A DNA stretch of 64,000 nucleotides from Streptomyces hoynatensis (GTDB taxonomy: Bacteria; Actinomycetota; Actinomycetes; Streptomycetales; Streptomycetaceae). The notes beneath the pieces are model-generated. The model was not told the DNA's origin, did not search any database, and was given only the letters and a program-made list of their open reading frames with translations. The position numbers and the translations under genes are program-made. The stretch spans positions 186,001-250,000 of the forward strand of contig NZ_RBAL01000004.1 of NCBI RefSeq assembly GCF_003626535.1, given 5' to 3'. Shown piece after piece: positions 57,112 to 64,000 of the stretch (positions within the stretch are counted from its first letter, which is position 1; the number at the start of each line of letters is the position of its first letter).

Positions 57112-58062
57112 CTACCGCGCGAAGCGGTCCGTGGCGGCGATGAGCGCCTCGGTCATTCCGTCGTCCGTGGTGCTGTGCCCCGCCTCGTCGATGAGGACCA
57201 GCTCGCAGTCGGGCCAGGCGTGTGTGAGCTGCCACGGGGTTCCCAGCAGGTTCCCCGGGTCGAGGCTGCCCTGGACGATGACGCCGGGGATGCCCGCGAG
57301 GTTGCCCGCCTCGCGCAGCACGATGCCCTCGGGCAGCCAGGACCCCTTGCTCCAGTAGTGGGCCACGATGCGGGTGAACGCGGTGCGGAAACGCGGGTCG
57401 GCGTAGCGCGGGTGGTGCCCCTCCAGGGTGACGTCGATCGTCTCCTCCCAGGCGACCCAGGCCAGCGCGGCGCGCTCCCTGGTGGCCGGGTCCTGGTCGT
57501 TGAACAGCCGGTCGTAGGCCGCGGTCAGGTCCCCGTCGCGCTCGGCCTCGGGGACCGGGGCGCGGTACCGCTCCCAGGCTTCCGGGAAGTAGCGGCCGAG
57601 CCCGCGGGTCAGCAGGTCGGTCTCGGCGCGGCGGCCGGTGGCGAGACCGAGCAGCACCAGCTCGGTGACGCGTTCCGGGTGCAGTTCGGCGTAGCGCAGG
57701 CCGAGGGCGGCGCCCCAGGAGCCGCCGAACAGCTGCCAGCGTTCGATGCCCAGGTGCGCGCGCAGCAGCTCGATGTCGGCGAGCAGGTGGGCGGTGGTGT
57801 TGACGCTCATGTCGGTGGCCGGGTCGCTCGCGTGCGGGGTGCTGCGCCCGCAGCCGCGCTGGTCGAACAGCACGATGCGGTAGGCGGCCGGGTCGAAGAA
57901 CCGGCGCATGCCGGCCGTGCAGCCGGAGCCGGGGCCGCCGTGCAGCACCAGGACCGGCTTGCCGGTGGGGGAGCCGCAGGTCTCCCAGTACACGTTGTTG
58001 CCGTCACCGACGTCGAGCATCCCCTGCGCGTAGGGCTCGATCTCCGGATAGCGCGTCGCCAT
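57112..58062 (-). CDS. pip: Proline iminopeptidase
   Basis: A 316-aa alpha/beta-hydrolase peptidase that removes N-terminal proline from peptides in the cytosol. Diagnostic motifs are LHGGPGSGC (oxyanion loop), FDQRGCGRSTPHA, nucleophile GGSWGAALGL (Ser at about 115), and the catalytic His in IDEAGHSTTDD. Length matches the family. It is divergent from a MarR regulator across a perfect palindrome and is probably a target of that regulator. Confidence 0.95.
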   Translation of the reverse strand: MATRYPEIEPYAQGMLDVGDGNNVYWETCGSPTGKPVLVLHGGPGSGCTAGMRRFFDPAAYRIVLFDQRGCGRSTPHASDPATDMSVNTTAHLLADIELLRAHLGIERWQLFGGSWGAALGLRYAELHPERVTELVLLGLATGRRAETDLLTRGLGRYFPEAWERYRAPVPEAERDGDLTAAYDRLFNDQDPATRERAALAWVAWEETIDVTLEGHHPRYADPRFRTAFTRIVAHYWSKGSWLPEGIVLREAGNLAGIPGVIVQGSLDPGNLLGTPWQLTHAWPDCELVLIDEAGHSTTDDGMTEALIAATDRFAR

Positions 58063-58162
58063 GGCGGGCCTTTCTCTCGTCGGTCTCTCGTGCGTGGCCG
58101 GCGGGCTCCCGCGGTCCCCGGGCCGGGGAGCGGCGTGGGGCCGCGGCGCGGAGCCGAAAATA

Positions 58163-58176
58163 TAACAGCGCTGTTA
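58163..58176. promoter_or_regulatory. TAACAGCGCTGTTA palindrome (MarR-type operator)
   Basis: A perfect 14-bp palindrome between the divergent pip and marR genes. Its right end overlaps TAGATT (58175-58180), a likely -10 placed so that the marR transcript would begin at or next to its ATG (58187). Binding here would block the marR promoter directly. Confidence 0.7.
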
Positions 58177-58186
58177 GATTGTGGGC

Positions 58187-58885
58187 ATGGCCTTTTCTCC
58201 CCACGCCCCCGACGCCCCCGGGACGCCAGGACCCGCCGACGGCGCCCCCGACGCGCAGCAGCCCCCCGCCCCCGCGGAACTCGCGGGCCCCGGCGGCTTC
58301 TCCGGCCTCGGCACCCGGCTGCGGCACCTGCTCGACCTGCTGGAGTCCGAGGTCGCCTCGCTGTATCCGGCCCTCGGCCTGGACGGCTACCGCCCGCGGT
58401 TCAGCCCCTTCCTGCGGGCCCTGGACGCGCTCGGGCCGAGCCCCGTGCGCGACCTGGCCCGCGCGGTCTCGGTGACGCACTCGGCGGCCAGCCAGACGGT
58501 GAGCCGGCTCGTGGCCCACGGCCTGGTGGAGCAGCGGGTCGGCGCGGACGCCAGGCAGCGGGTCGTGCACCTGACCGACCGGGCCAGGGAGTTGCTGCCG
58601 GTCCTGGCGGCCGAGTGGGCCGTCGTGGAGGCGGCGGCCGAGGAGTTCGAAGCGGAACTGCCCTACCGGCTCACCGACCTGATCGCCGCCGCGGAGGAGG
58701 CCCTGGCCCGGCGGCCGCTGCGCGCCCGGGTGGTGGACGCGGTCGACTCCGTCCCCGAGGCCCTCCGCCCGCACCTGAAGGCCCTGCGCCCCGGCCCCCC
58801 GGCACCGGTGACGGAGGGCAAGGACGAGACGGGAGCGGCGCCTTCGCCCATGGGTACGATGACGTTCGATGACCCGAATAGGTGA
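58187..58885 (+). CDS. MarR-family transcriptional regulator
   Basis: A 232-aa winged-helix regulator. After a ~45-residue Pro/Ala-rich N-terminal extension comes the dimer helix (TRLRHLLDLLESEVASLYPA) and the winged helix: PVRDLARAVSVTHSAASQTV, then SRLVAHGLVEQRVGADARQR with the wing VVHLTDRARELL. It is longer than standard MarR proteins at both ends. The start is probably leaderless, because TAGATT lies seven bases before the ATG and no ribosome site is seen. It likely represses itself and pip through the palindrome at 58163. Its 3' end overlaps the next gene by 17 bases. Confidence 0.88.
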   Translation: MAFSPHAPDAPGTPGPADGAPDAQQPPAPAELAGPGGFSGLGTRLRHLLDLLESEVASLYPALGLDGYRPRFSPFLRALDALGPSPVRDLARAVSVTHSAASQTVSRLVAHGLVEQRVGADARQRVVHLTDRARELLPVLAAEWAVVEAAAEEFEAELPYRLTDLIAAAEEALARRPLRARVVDAVDSVPEALRPHLKALRPGPPAPVTEGKDETGAAPSPMGTMTFDDPNR

Positions 58886-59264
58886 CAGAGACGGTGCGGA
58901 GCGCGGCGGGTTCCTGAGGACCGCCGCGTCCTGCTGTCTGCTGGCCTTCCTCGCCCTGCTGTGCACCGCGGGGCCGCTCGCGCCGCCCGCCGCGGCGGCC
59001 CAGCCGCCCTCCCACGCCCGGCTTCAGGACCATCCCAGGCCCTGGCTGGACCAGCCGTCCCCGCACAGCACCTGCCACGACGGGCAGCACCTGCCGTTCG
59101 GCCCGCTGCCCTCGCCCCCCGTGGCGCCCCACGTGCCGCTGACCGACGCGCCCTCGCCTGCGTGCCGGGACGCGGCCTTCGCACGGATCGTGGGCCCGGC
59201 CCACGATCCGCTCGGGGCCGGGCCCTCCGTCGACCTCCACCGTCTCCAGATCCAGCGCACCTAG
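58869..59264 (+). CDS. Small secreted or membrane-anchored hypothetical protein
   Basis: A 131-aa protein with a clear signal-type N-terminus: basic MTRIGDRDGAERGGFLRTA, then a hydrophobic core (CCLLAFLALLCTAGPLAPPA) ending near AAAAQPP. The rest is Pro/His-rich (HARLQDHPRPWLDQPSPHS) with two Cys (STCHDGQH, SPACRDAAF) that could form one disulfide outside the cell. Its ATG lies inside the end of the MarR gene, so the two are coupled. It leads into the DUF3105 and DUF305 genes, a recurrent actinobacterial set. Function unknown. Confidence 0.75.
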   Translation: MTRIGDRDGAERGGFLRTAASCCLLAFLALLCTAGPLAPPAAAAQPPSHARLQDHPRPWLDQPSPHSTCHDGQHLPFGPLPSPPVAPHVPLTDAPSPACRDAAFARIVGPAHDPLGAGPSVDLHRLQIQRT

Positions 59265-59327
59265 ATCGGGAAGTCCGCACCGCGCAACGCATCCCCAACC
59301 GCCCATCGCTTCGCCGAAGGACTTCCC

Positions 59328-59978
59328 ATGACAGAGAAGAAGACGAAGAAGGCCGCCCTGGCCGACCGGCGCGCAAAGATCGAAGAGGCCCGCCGCAAGG
59401 AGCGCGCCCGCGAGCGCCGCGCCAGACTGCTCACCATCACCGCGATCGTCGTGATCGTCGCCGCCATCGTCGGCGGCGCCGCCTTCGCGATCGCCCGCTC
59501 GGGAGACGACGAGCCCAGCGCCAAGGAGGGCTCCGAGGGCGCGGTCGAGGGCGAGCAGACCTGGGACGACCTCAGCCGCAACCACGTCCAGACCGACGTC
59601 GACTACCCGATGGACCCGCCCGCGGGAGGCGACCACAACCCGGTCTGGATGAACTGCGACGGCGACGTCTACGAGGAGGAGATACCGGACGAGAACGCCG
59701 TCCACTCCCTGGAGCACGGCGCCGTCTGGGTCACTTACAACGACGAGGCCACCGAGGCCGACATCCAGACCCTCTCCGACCGCGTCTCCTCCACCACCTA
59801 CTCGCTGATGAGCCCGAACCCGGACCAGGACTCGCCGATCGTGCTGACCGCCTGGGGCCACCAGCTGCCGCTCCAGGAGGCCTCCGACCCGCGGGTGGCG
59901 ACCTTCTTCGAGACCTACGTCCAGGGCGAGCAGACGCCGGAGCCGGGGGCCGCCTGCACCGGAGGGAGGGCGGAGTGA
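59328..59978 (+). CDS. DUF3105 membrane-anchored protein
   Basis: A 216-aa protein with a Lys/Arg-rich cytosolic N-terminus (coiled: RRAKIEEARRKERARERRAR), one membrane helix (LLTITAIVVIVAAIVGGAAF) and an extracellular DUF3105 domain. The domain shows DYPMDPPAGGDHNPVWMNCD, the segment ENAVHSLEHGAVWVTYND and LTAWGHQLPL; the conserved GG-H-x-P and SLEHG His residues suggest metal binding. It overlaps the DUF305 gene by four bases (GTGA), so the two proteins likely work together at the outer face of the membrane. Confidence 0.92.
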   Translation: MTEKKTKKAALADRRAKIEEARRKERARERRARLLTITAIVVIVAAIVGGAAFAIARSGDDEPSAKEGSEGAVEGEQTWDDLSRNHVQTDVDYPMDPPAGGDHNPVWMNCDGDVYEEEIPDENAVHSLEHGAVWVTYNDEATEADIQTLSDRVSSTTYSLMSPNPDQDSPIVLTAWGHQLPLQEASDPRVATFFETYVQGEQTPEPGAACTGGRAE

Positions 59979-60604
59979 CCGCCGCCGGACGCCGGTGGCT
60001 GTCCGCGGCGAGCGCCGCGGTCGCCGTCGTCGCCCTGCTGCTGATCGCCCTCACCGCGATGGCGCCGGGCGAGGACGGCCTGGAGATCCCCGCCGCCGAC
60101 TCGGCCGACGTCGGCTTCGCCAGGGACATGGCCGACCACCACCAGCAGGCCGTCGAGATGTCGTTCCTCGTCCGCGACAGGACCGAAGACGAGGAGGTCA
60201 GGCTGCTCGCCTACGACATCATCAACACCCAGGCCAACCAGCGGGGCATGATGCTCGGCTGGCTGGACGAGTGGGGCGCACCCAAGACCTCGGACGCGCC
60301 GCGGATGGCGTGGATGGCGGGCGGGCACGCCGGGCACGGCGCCACAGGAGACGGCGCCACCATGCCGGGCATGGCCACCGACGAGCAGCTCGACCAGCTG
60401 CGCAACGCCGAGGGCCGGGACGCCGAGGTGCTCTACCTCCGGCTGATGACCGCCCACCACGAGGGCGGCATCGAGATGGCCCGGGCCGCGGCCGACCAGG
60501 CAGGCACCGAGGTGGTCAGGCACCTGGCCGCCGGGATGGTGACCGCCCAGCAGGCCGAGATCGAACAGATGGCGGACATGCTCAGGGCCCGCGGCGCCTC
60601 CTGA
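59975..60604 (+). CDS. DUF305 secreted protein
   Basis: A 209-aa protein with an N-terminal membrane anchor (LSAASAAVAVVALLLIALTA) and the DUF305 ferritin-like four-helix core. Both signature His pairs are present: ARDMADHHQQAVEMSFLV and LRLMTAHHEGGIEMARAA. A Met/His-rich loop between them (MAWMAGGHAGHGATGDGATM) suggests binding of copper or another metal. The start is a GTG that overlaps the DUF3105 stop. DUF305 proteins often sit with copper or redox-stress genes; a copper role here is an inference. Confidence 0.93.
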   Translation: MTAAGRRWLSAASAAVAVVALLLIALTAMAPGEDGLEIPAADSADVGFARDMADHHQQAVEMSFLVRDRTEDEEVRLLAYDIINTQANQRGMMLGWLDEWGAPKTSDAPRMAWMAGGHAGHGATGDGATMPGMATDEQLDQLRNAEGRDAEVLYLRLMTAHHEGGIEMARAAADQAGTEVVRHLAAGMVTAQQAEIEQMADMLRARGAS

Positions 60605-60665
60605 GGCCGCGGGCGCTCCGCCCCCGTCACGGCCCGGCGTGCGCGAGGCCGCGCGCCGGGCCACG

Positions 60666-60992
60666 ATGGGCCTCATGAACGCCGGGGAAGGCGCACCCAC
60701 GGTGCGCGACAACACCGAGGCACGCCGCTTCGAGGCGCTCGCCGACGGGGAGCCGGCCGGCTTCGCCGAGTACCAGCGCTCCCCGGGCCTGGTCGTCTAT
60801 CCGCACACGGAGGTGCGGCCCGAGTTCGAGGGCCGCGGCGTCGGCGGCTCACTGGCCCGCGCCGCCCTGGAGGACGCCCGCTCGCGCGGCTTGCGGGCCC
60901 TCGTGCTGTGCCCCTTCATGGCGGGCTGGCTGCGGCGGCACCCCGAGTACCGCGACGTCGCCATGGACTCGCGGCCCAGGCCCCGCGGCTGA
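60666..60992 (+). CDS. GNAT-like N-acetyltransferase (YjdJ type)
   Basis: A short single-domain acetyltransferase of the GNAT subfamily that includes E. coli YjdJ and human GTLF3/NATD1-like proteins. The acetyl-CoA loop reads EVRPEFEGRGVGGSLARAAL and is followed by ARSRGLRALVLCPFMAGWLR then RHPEYRDV, the distinctive YjdJ-type ending. Length (105-108 aa) matches. Two in-frame ATGs (60666, 60675) are possible starts. The partner substrate is unknown. Confidence 0.88.
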   Translation: MGLMNAGEGAPTVRDNTEARRFEALADGEPAGFAEYQRSPGLVVYPHTEVRPEFEGRGVGGSLARAALEDARSRGLRALVLCPFMAGWLRRHPEYRDVAMDSRPRPRG

Positions 60993-61061
60993 GGGCTCCC
61001 GGCCTGGGACTGGGGGCTCCCCGCCCCGGGGCCGGCGCCGCGGCGGGCCGGGGCCAGGACC

Positions 61062-61472
61062 TCAGCGCAGGCCCCGCAGCCGCTCCATCTCGCGCCGGTC
61101 GCGCTTGGTGGGCCGGCCCGCGCCGCGGTCCCTGATCCCCAGCGCCGCGGCCTCCGCGCGCGGCGGGGGCGGCGGGCTGTTGTCCAGGTACGCCTCCACG
61201 GCGACCGGCGCCCCGACCCGCTTGCGCAGCAGGCGCTTCACCACCACGATCCGCTCCCGCCCGGCGTACCGCAGCCGGACCTCGTCGCCCTCCTTCAGGA
61301 GCTGCGCCGGCTTGACCCGCTCCCCGTTCACCCGTACGTGTCCTGCCTTGCAGGCGTCGGCGGCCAGCGAGCGGGTCTTCATCAGGCGCACCGCCCAGAT
61401 CCAGCTGTCGACCCTGGCCCCGGCGCCGTCCCCGCCGGAGGATGCGCCGGAGCGCACGTCTGAGGTAGCCAT
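61062..61472 (-). CDS. S4-domain RNA-binding protein (Hsp15-like)
   Basis: A 136-aa heat-shock-protein-15-like protein that would bind stalled 50S ribosomal particles or structured RNA. The S4 domain is seen as RVDSWIWAVRLMKTRSLAAD then ACKAGHVRVNGERVKPAQLL and DEVRLRYAGRERIVVVKRLL. The C-terminus is basic (RPTKRDRREMERLRGLR), as expected for RNA contact. It is convergent with the GNAT gene and divergent from the GntR gene. Confidence 0.93.
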   Translation of the reverse strand: MATSDVRSGASSGGDGAGARVDSWIWAVRLMKTRSLAADACKAGHVRVNGERVKPAQLLKEGDEVRLRYAGRERIVVVKRLLRKRVGAPVAVEAYLDNSPPPPPRAEAAALGIRDRGAGRPTKRDRREMERLRGLR

Positions 61473-61586
61473 GCCCCGACTCTACGGGCCCCGGGAGGGC
61501 GGGCGGGATGGACAGGGGGGCGGCGCCGTCAGGCGGGCGTTTCCGCGGCGGCGGTCAGGACCGCGCGCCCGAGGGTGTGACCGGCC

Positions 61587-62426
61587 ATGGTGAAGGCCAC
61601 GCCGGGGAAGCAGATGCTTTCCGAGCAGGGCTACGCACACCTGCGGGACGCGATCATGCGCGGGGACCACGCCCCCGGCGCCCCGCTCAAGCCGCAGGAT
61701 CTCGCCAGGGAGCAGGGCGTGAGCCTGGCCGTGGTGCGCGAGGCGCTCGTGCGGGCTGTCGGCGAGGGGCTCGCCGACCGGCTGCCCAACCGCGGTTTCG
61801 CGGTGCCGTCCTTCACCGGCCGCCGCTGGCAGGAGATCGCGGAGGCCCGTCGGACCATCGAACCGGTCGTGCTGCGCATGTCGATCGAGCGCGGCGACGT
61901 GGACTGGGAGGCCCGCGTGCGGGCCGCCCACCACCGCCTGGCGCGCACCCCGGCGTACGCGCCGGAGGAGGGCGAGTACTTCACCGGCGCCTGGGCCGAG
62001 GCGCACCGGGCCTTCCACCGCACGCTGCTGGAGGGCTGCGGCAACCGCGCACTGCTGGAGACCTTCGACCGGCTGTGGACCGTGAGCGAGCTGGCCCGCC
62101 GTTGGTCGGCGCACCGCACCCCCGGCCGGGACGGCGCCGAGGAGCACCGCAGGCTGGACGAGCGTGACACCGGCCCGCCGATCCCCTCCTTCGCCGAGGG
62201 TGCGACGGCCGCGTTCCGGCGCCGGGCACCGCCAACCGGCGCCAAGGCAACCCGGGTACGCGCCCCGGCGCCCGCTGTTCCCCCGTCGGCGGTCAGCCGC
62301 GCACGTGCAGCCCGAATCCCGTGCGGCCCGCCGGCTCCAGTCCCTGCTTCAGGTGCAGCGAGGGGATCTCGTAGTCGCCGAAGTTCTGCGGCCGGAACGC
62401 GATCGGCTCGGTCGACTCCAGCGTGA
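61587..62426 (+). CDS. GntR/FadR-type regulator with eroded C-terminus
   Basis: The first ~190 residues are a normal FadR-type GntR regulator: winged helix (YAHLRDAIMRGDHAPGAPLK, QDLAREQGVSLAVVREALVR) and the start of the FCD ligand domain (ARRTIEPVVLRMSIERGD, WAEAHRAFHRTLLEGCGNRA). After GAEEHRRLDE the expected last helix of the FCD domain is missing. It is replaced by about 85 residues of Arg/Ala/Pro/Ser-rich sequence (RARAARIPCGPPAPVPASGA) that runs 134 bases into the oppositely oriented oxidoreductase gene. None of the three frames restores the family sequence, so this looks like a deletion rather than one frameshift. It may be a partly functional or dying gene. Confidence 0.75.
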   Translation: MVKATPGKQMLSEQGYAHLRDAIMRGDHAPGAPLKPQDLAREQGVSLAVVREALVRAVGEGLADRLPNRGFAVPSFTGRRWQEIAEARRTIEPVVLRMSIERGDVDWEARVRAAHHRLARTPAYAPEEGEYFTGAWAEAHRAFHRTLLEGCGNRALLETFDRLWTVSELARRWSAHRTPGRDGAEEHRRLDERDTGPPIPSFAEGATAAFRRRAPPTGAKATRVRAPAPAVPPSAVSRARAARIPCGPPAPVPASGAARGSRSRRSSAAGTRSARSTPA

Positions 62427-63072
62427 GCAGGCGCTGCTCCCATGCCTTGGCGACGGCCGGGTAGTCCTCGTCGCTCATCCGGTCGGTGCCGTAGAGCACG
62501 AACGGCGGCAGCACCTCGATGCCCGGGTAGTAGAGGATGCCGTGGTGGATCGGGAACAGCAGATCCTCGATGGGCCCGTTGATCCCGCGAGCGGCGTAGT
62601 GCGACTCAGGGCCGCCTGCGGTCACCGACAGCAGGGCCCTGCGGCCCGCGAGGGTGCCTTCGCCGAAGCGCTCGCCGTACTTGGTGTCGCTGTGCTCGCC
62701 GACGCCGTACGCGAAGCGGTAGGTGAACACCCGGTCCACCCAGCCCTTGAGGATCGCGGGCATCGTGTACCACCACAGCGGGAACTGGAAGATGATCGTG
62801 TCGGCCCACAGCAGCTTCTCCTGCTCGGCGAGGACGTCCGGGGTGAGCGTCCCGGCGGAGAAGGCCCGGCCGGAGTCCCGGGCGACCTTCAGCGGGTCCG
62901 AGGCGTGGGGGCCGTAGTCCGTGGCGTCCACGACCGCCTTCCAGTTCATCGCATACAGATCGCTCACCCGCACCTCGTGCCCGGCGTTCTCCAGGGTGGT
63001 CACCGCCAGGTCCTTCAGCGAGCCGTTGAGCGACTTCGGCTCCGGGTGGGCGTAGACGATCAGCGTCTTCAT
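62293..63072 (-). CDS. NAD(P)H dehydrogenase (quinone) / flavodoxin-fold oxidoreductase
   Basis: A 259-aa flavoprotein of the KefF/NQO1 family that reduces quinones with NAD(P)H. It shows the N-terminal flavin strand MKTLIVYAHPEPKSLNGSLK, the core LLWADTIIFQFPLWWYTMPA then ILKGWVDRVFTYRFAYG, and LLSVTAGGPESHYAARGING. The ATG at 63072 is chosen for its GAAGGAG ribosome site; the frame is open a little further upstream. It is divergent from the XRE regulator at 63214, the usual layout for regulated quinone reductases. Its 3' end overlaps the antisense tail of the GntR frame. Confidence 0.93.
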   Translation of the reverse strand: MKTLIVYAHPEPKSLNGSLKDLAVTTLENAGHEVRVSDLYAMNWKAVVDATDYGPHASDPLKVARDSGRAFSAGTLTPDVLAEQEKLLWADTIIFQFPLWWYTMPAILKGWVDRVFTYRFAYGVGEHSDTKYGERFGEGTLAGRRALLSVTAGGPESHYAARGINGPIEDLLFPIHHGILYYPGIEVLPPFVLYGTDRMSDEDYPAVAKAWEQRLLTLESTEPIAFRPQNFGDYEIPSLHLKQGLEPAGRTGFGLHVRG

Positions 63073-63213
63073 GGGAACTGCTCCTTCGGATCGGATGCCC
63101 TCGATCCTGGACGCCACGGCGCCCGGCGTTCAGGGGCTCCATTTCCGTCGGACGGGACTTCCTGGTAACGGCAGGGCCACCCACCCGGGCCAAGCCGGGG
63201 CCATACTGGCGGC

Positions 63214-64000
63214 ATGGACGATCTCGCGGGCTTCCTGCGGACCCGGCGTGCCCGAGTCGACCCGGCCGCCGCCGGCATTCCCACCGGCGGCCGGCGCCGG
63301 GTCAAAGGGATGCGCCGCGAAGAGGTCGCGCACCTGTCCGGGGTCAGCGTCGACTACTACGTGCGCCTGGAGCAGGGCCGCGCGACCCAGCCCTCCGAGC
63401 AGGTCCTCGACGCGCTCGCCCGCGTCCTCGACCTCGACGAGACCGAACGCGGGCACCTCCATCGCCTCGCCCGGCAGCGCCGCCGCCGCCGGAAGGCGCC
63501 GGGCGGGCGGGTGCGCCCCGAGCTGCTGCGCGTCCTCGACCTGGTCGCCGGCGCGCCCGCGCTGCTCGTGGACCCCCGCCTGGACGTGCTCGCCGGCAAC
63601 CGCCTCGCCGTGCTCCTCTTCGGCCACCCGATGCCCGGCCTGAACATCGCCCGGCACATCTTCCTGGAGGAAGCCGAGCGCGGCCTGTACGCGGACTGGG
63701 AGGACTGCACCCTCGACGTGGTCGGGCACCTGCGCCTGGCCGCCGGCAAATACCCCGGGGACCCCCGCCTGGCCTCGCTCATCGGCGAGTTGGCGATGGG
63801 CAGCGAGCGTTTCCGCCGCCTGTGGGCCCGCGCCGACGTGCGCGCCCGCACCCATGGGCGCAAGGCATACCGGCACCCCCTGGTCGGGCTCCTCGACCTG
63901 CACCAGGAGAACTTCGCGCTGCCGGATGAGTCGGGCGTCGAACTGCTGGTGCTGTCCGCGGCCCCCGGCAGCCCCACCGAGGACGGGCTGCGCCTGCTCG
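63214..64000 (+). CDS. XRE-family regulator with MmyB-like ligand domain (3' end outside window)
   Basis: At least 262 aa are visible. The helix-turn-helix (GGRRRVKGMRREEVAHLSGV then SVDYYVRLEQGRATQPSEQV) is followed by a PAS-like MmyB ligand-binding domain (LLVDPRLDVLAGNRLAVLLF, ARHIFLEEAERGLYADWEDC, HPLVGLLDLHQENFALPDES). The frame is open to the right edge, so only the last residues are missing. CATACT ends six bases before the ATG, and there is no ribosome site, which suggests a leaderless transcript. It is divergent from the quinone reductase and very likely regulates it. Confidence 0.9.
   Translation, partial: MDDLAGFLRTRRARVDPAAAGIPTGGRRRVKGMRREEVAHLSGVSVDYYVRLEQGRATQPSEQVLDALARVLDLDETERGHLHRLARQRRRRRKAPGGRVRPELLRVLDLVAGAPALLVDPRLDVLAGNRLAVLLFGHPMPGLNIARHIFLEEAERGLYADWEDCTLDVVGHLRLAAGKYPGDPRLASLIGELAMGSERFRRLWARADVRARTHGRKAYRHPLVGLLDLHQENFALPDESGVELLVLSAAPGSPTEDGLRLL

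Noticed and set aside
61981..62250. Single frameshift as the cause of the abnormal GntR C-terminus
   Set aside because: Neither alternative plus-strand frame after 62155 shows FCD-domain sequence, so one base change would not restore the gene.

Overview
The window is about 75% GC with coding regions that almost always end codons in G or C. It reads as a piece of a Streptomyces (or close relative) chromosome. Clade markers include a WhiJ-type helix-turn-helix / DUF397 / RsbW-like ATPase locus, a SpoIIE-type PP2C phosphatase with PAS and GAF-like sensors, an Spo0M homologue, a perfect CebR operator in front of a beta-glucosidase, and several apparently leaderless starts. No rRNA, tRNA, CRISPR array, insertion sequence or phage gene was seen.

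Left flank (1-22155) is ordinary chromosome. It holds a DUF202 membrane protein, a FAD dehydrogenase, a DinB-like protein, a TetR regulator facing a maltokinase-cap-like protein across a helically phased repeat region, and an XRE-cupin regulator next to a decayed thioredoxin-reductase-like gene that overlaps a DHA1 drug exporter. Then come a VOC protein and a BCCT transporter, separated by a 20-bp hairpin terminator and an 11-bp tandem array, followed by a CebR-box GH3 beta-glucosidase, the PP2C phosphatase, the WhiJ-like locus, a three-gene DUF2089/SHOCT-like operon with a near-consensus promoter, and a DHA2 exporter.

The centre (23066-48935) is a compact modular type I polyketide synthase in two genes. 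The first (6137 aa) carries an AT-ACP loading didomain and modules 1-3; the second (2472 aa) carries module 4 and a thioesterase. The polypeptides are joined by C- and N-terminal docking regions. Predicted chemistry: an acyl-CoA starter without KSQ; module 1 methylmalonyl with DH+KR (alkene); module 2 malonyl with DH+ER+KR (full reduction); module 3 an atypical AT and a dead KR (ketone); module 4 malonyl with DH, ER and a KR whose catalytic Ser is Gly and whose nucleotide motif is altered. No hydroxyl is predicted that could close a macrolactone. Release would give a 5-oxo acid (or its enol lactone), or, if KR4 is dead, a 3,5-diketo thioester that could cyclise to a 4-hydroxy-2-pyrone. This small, apparently tailoring-poor synthase is the most interesting system in the window.

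Right flank (49186-64000): an alpha/beta-hydrolase fused to an ABC ATPase plus its permease (possible export for the PKS product), a 45-aa acidic small ORF boxed between two hairpin terminators, a sulfotransferase / unknown / GT4 glycosyltransferase operon with ATGA overlaps, spo0M, proline iminopeptidase divergent from a MarR regulator across a perfect palindrome, a DUF3105/DUF305 secreted-protein operon, a GNAT protein, an S4 RNA-binding protein, a GntR regulator with an eroded C-terminus, an NAD(P)H oxidoreductase, and a divergent XRE regulator cut by the window end.
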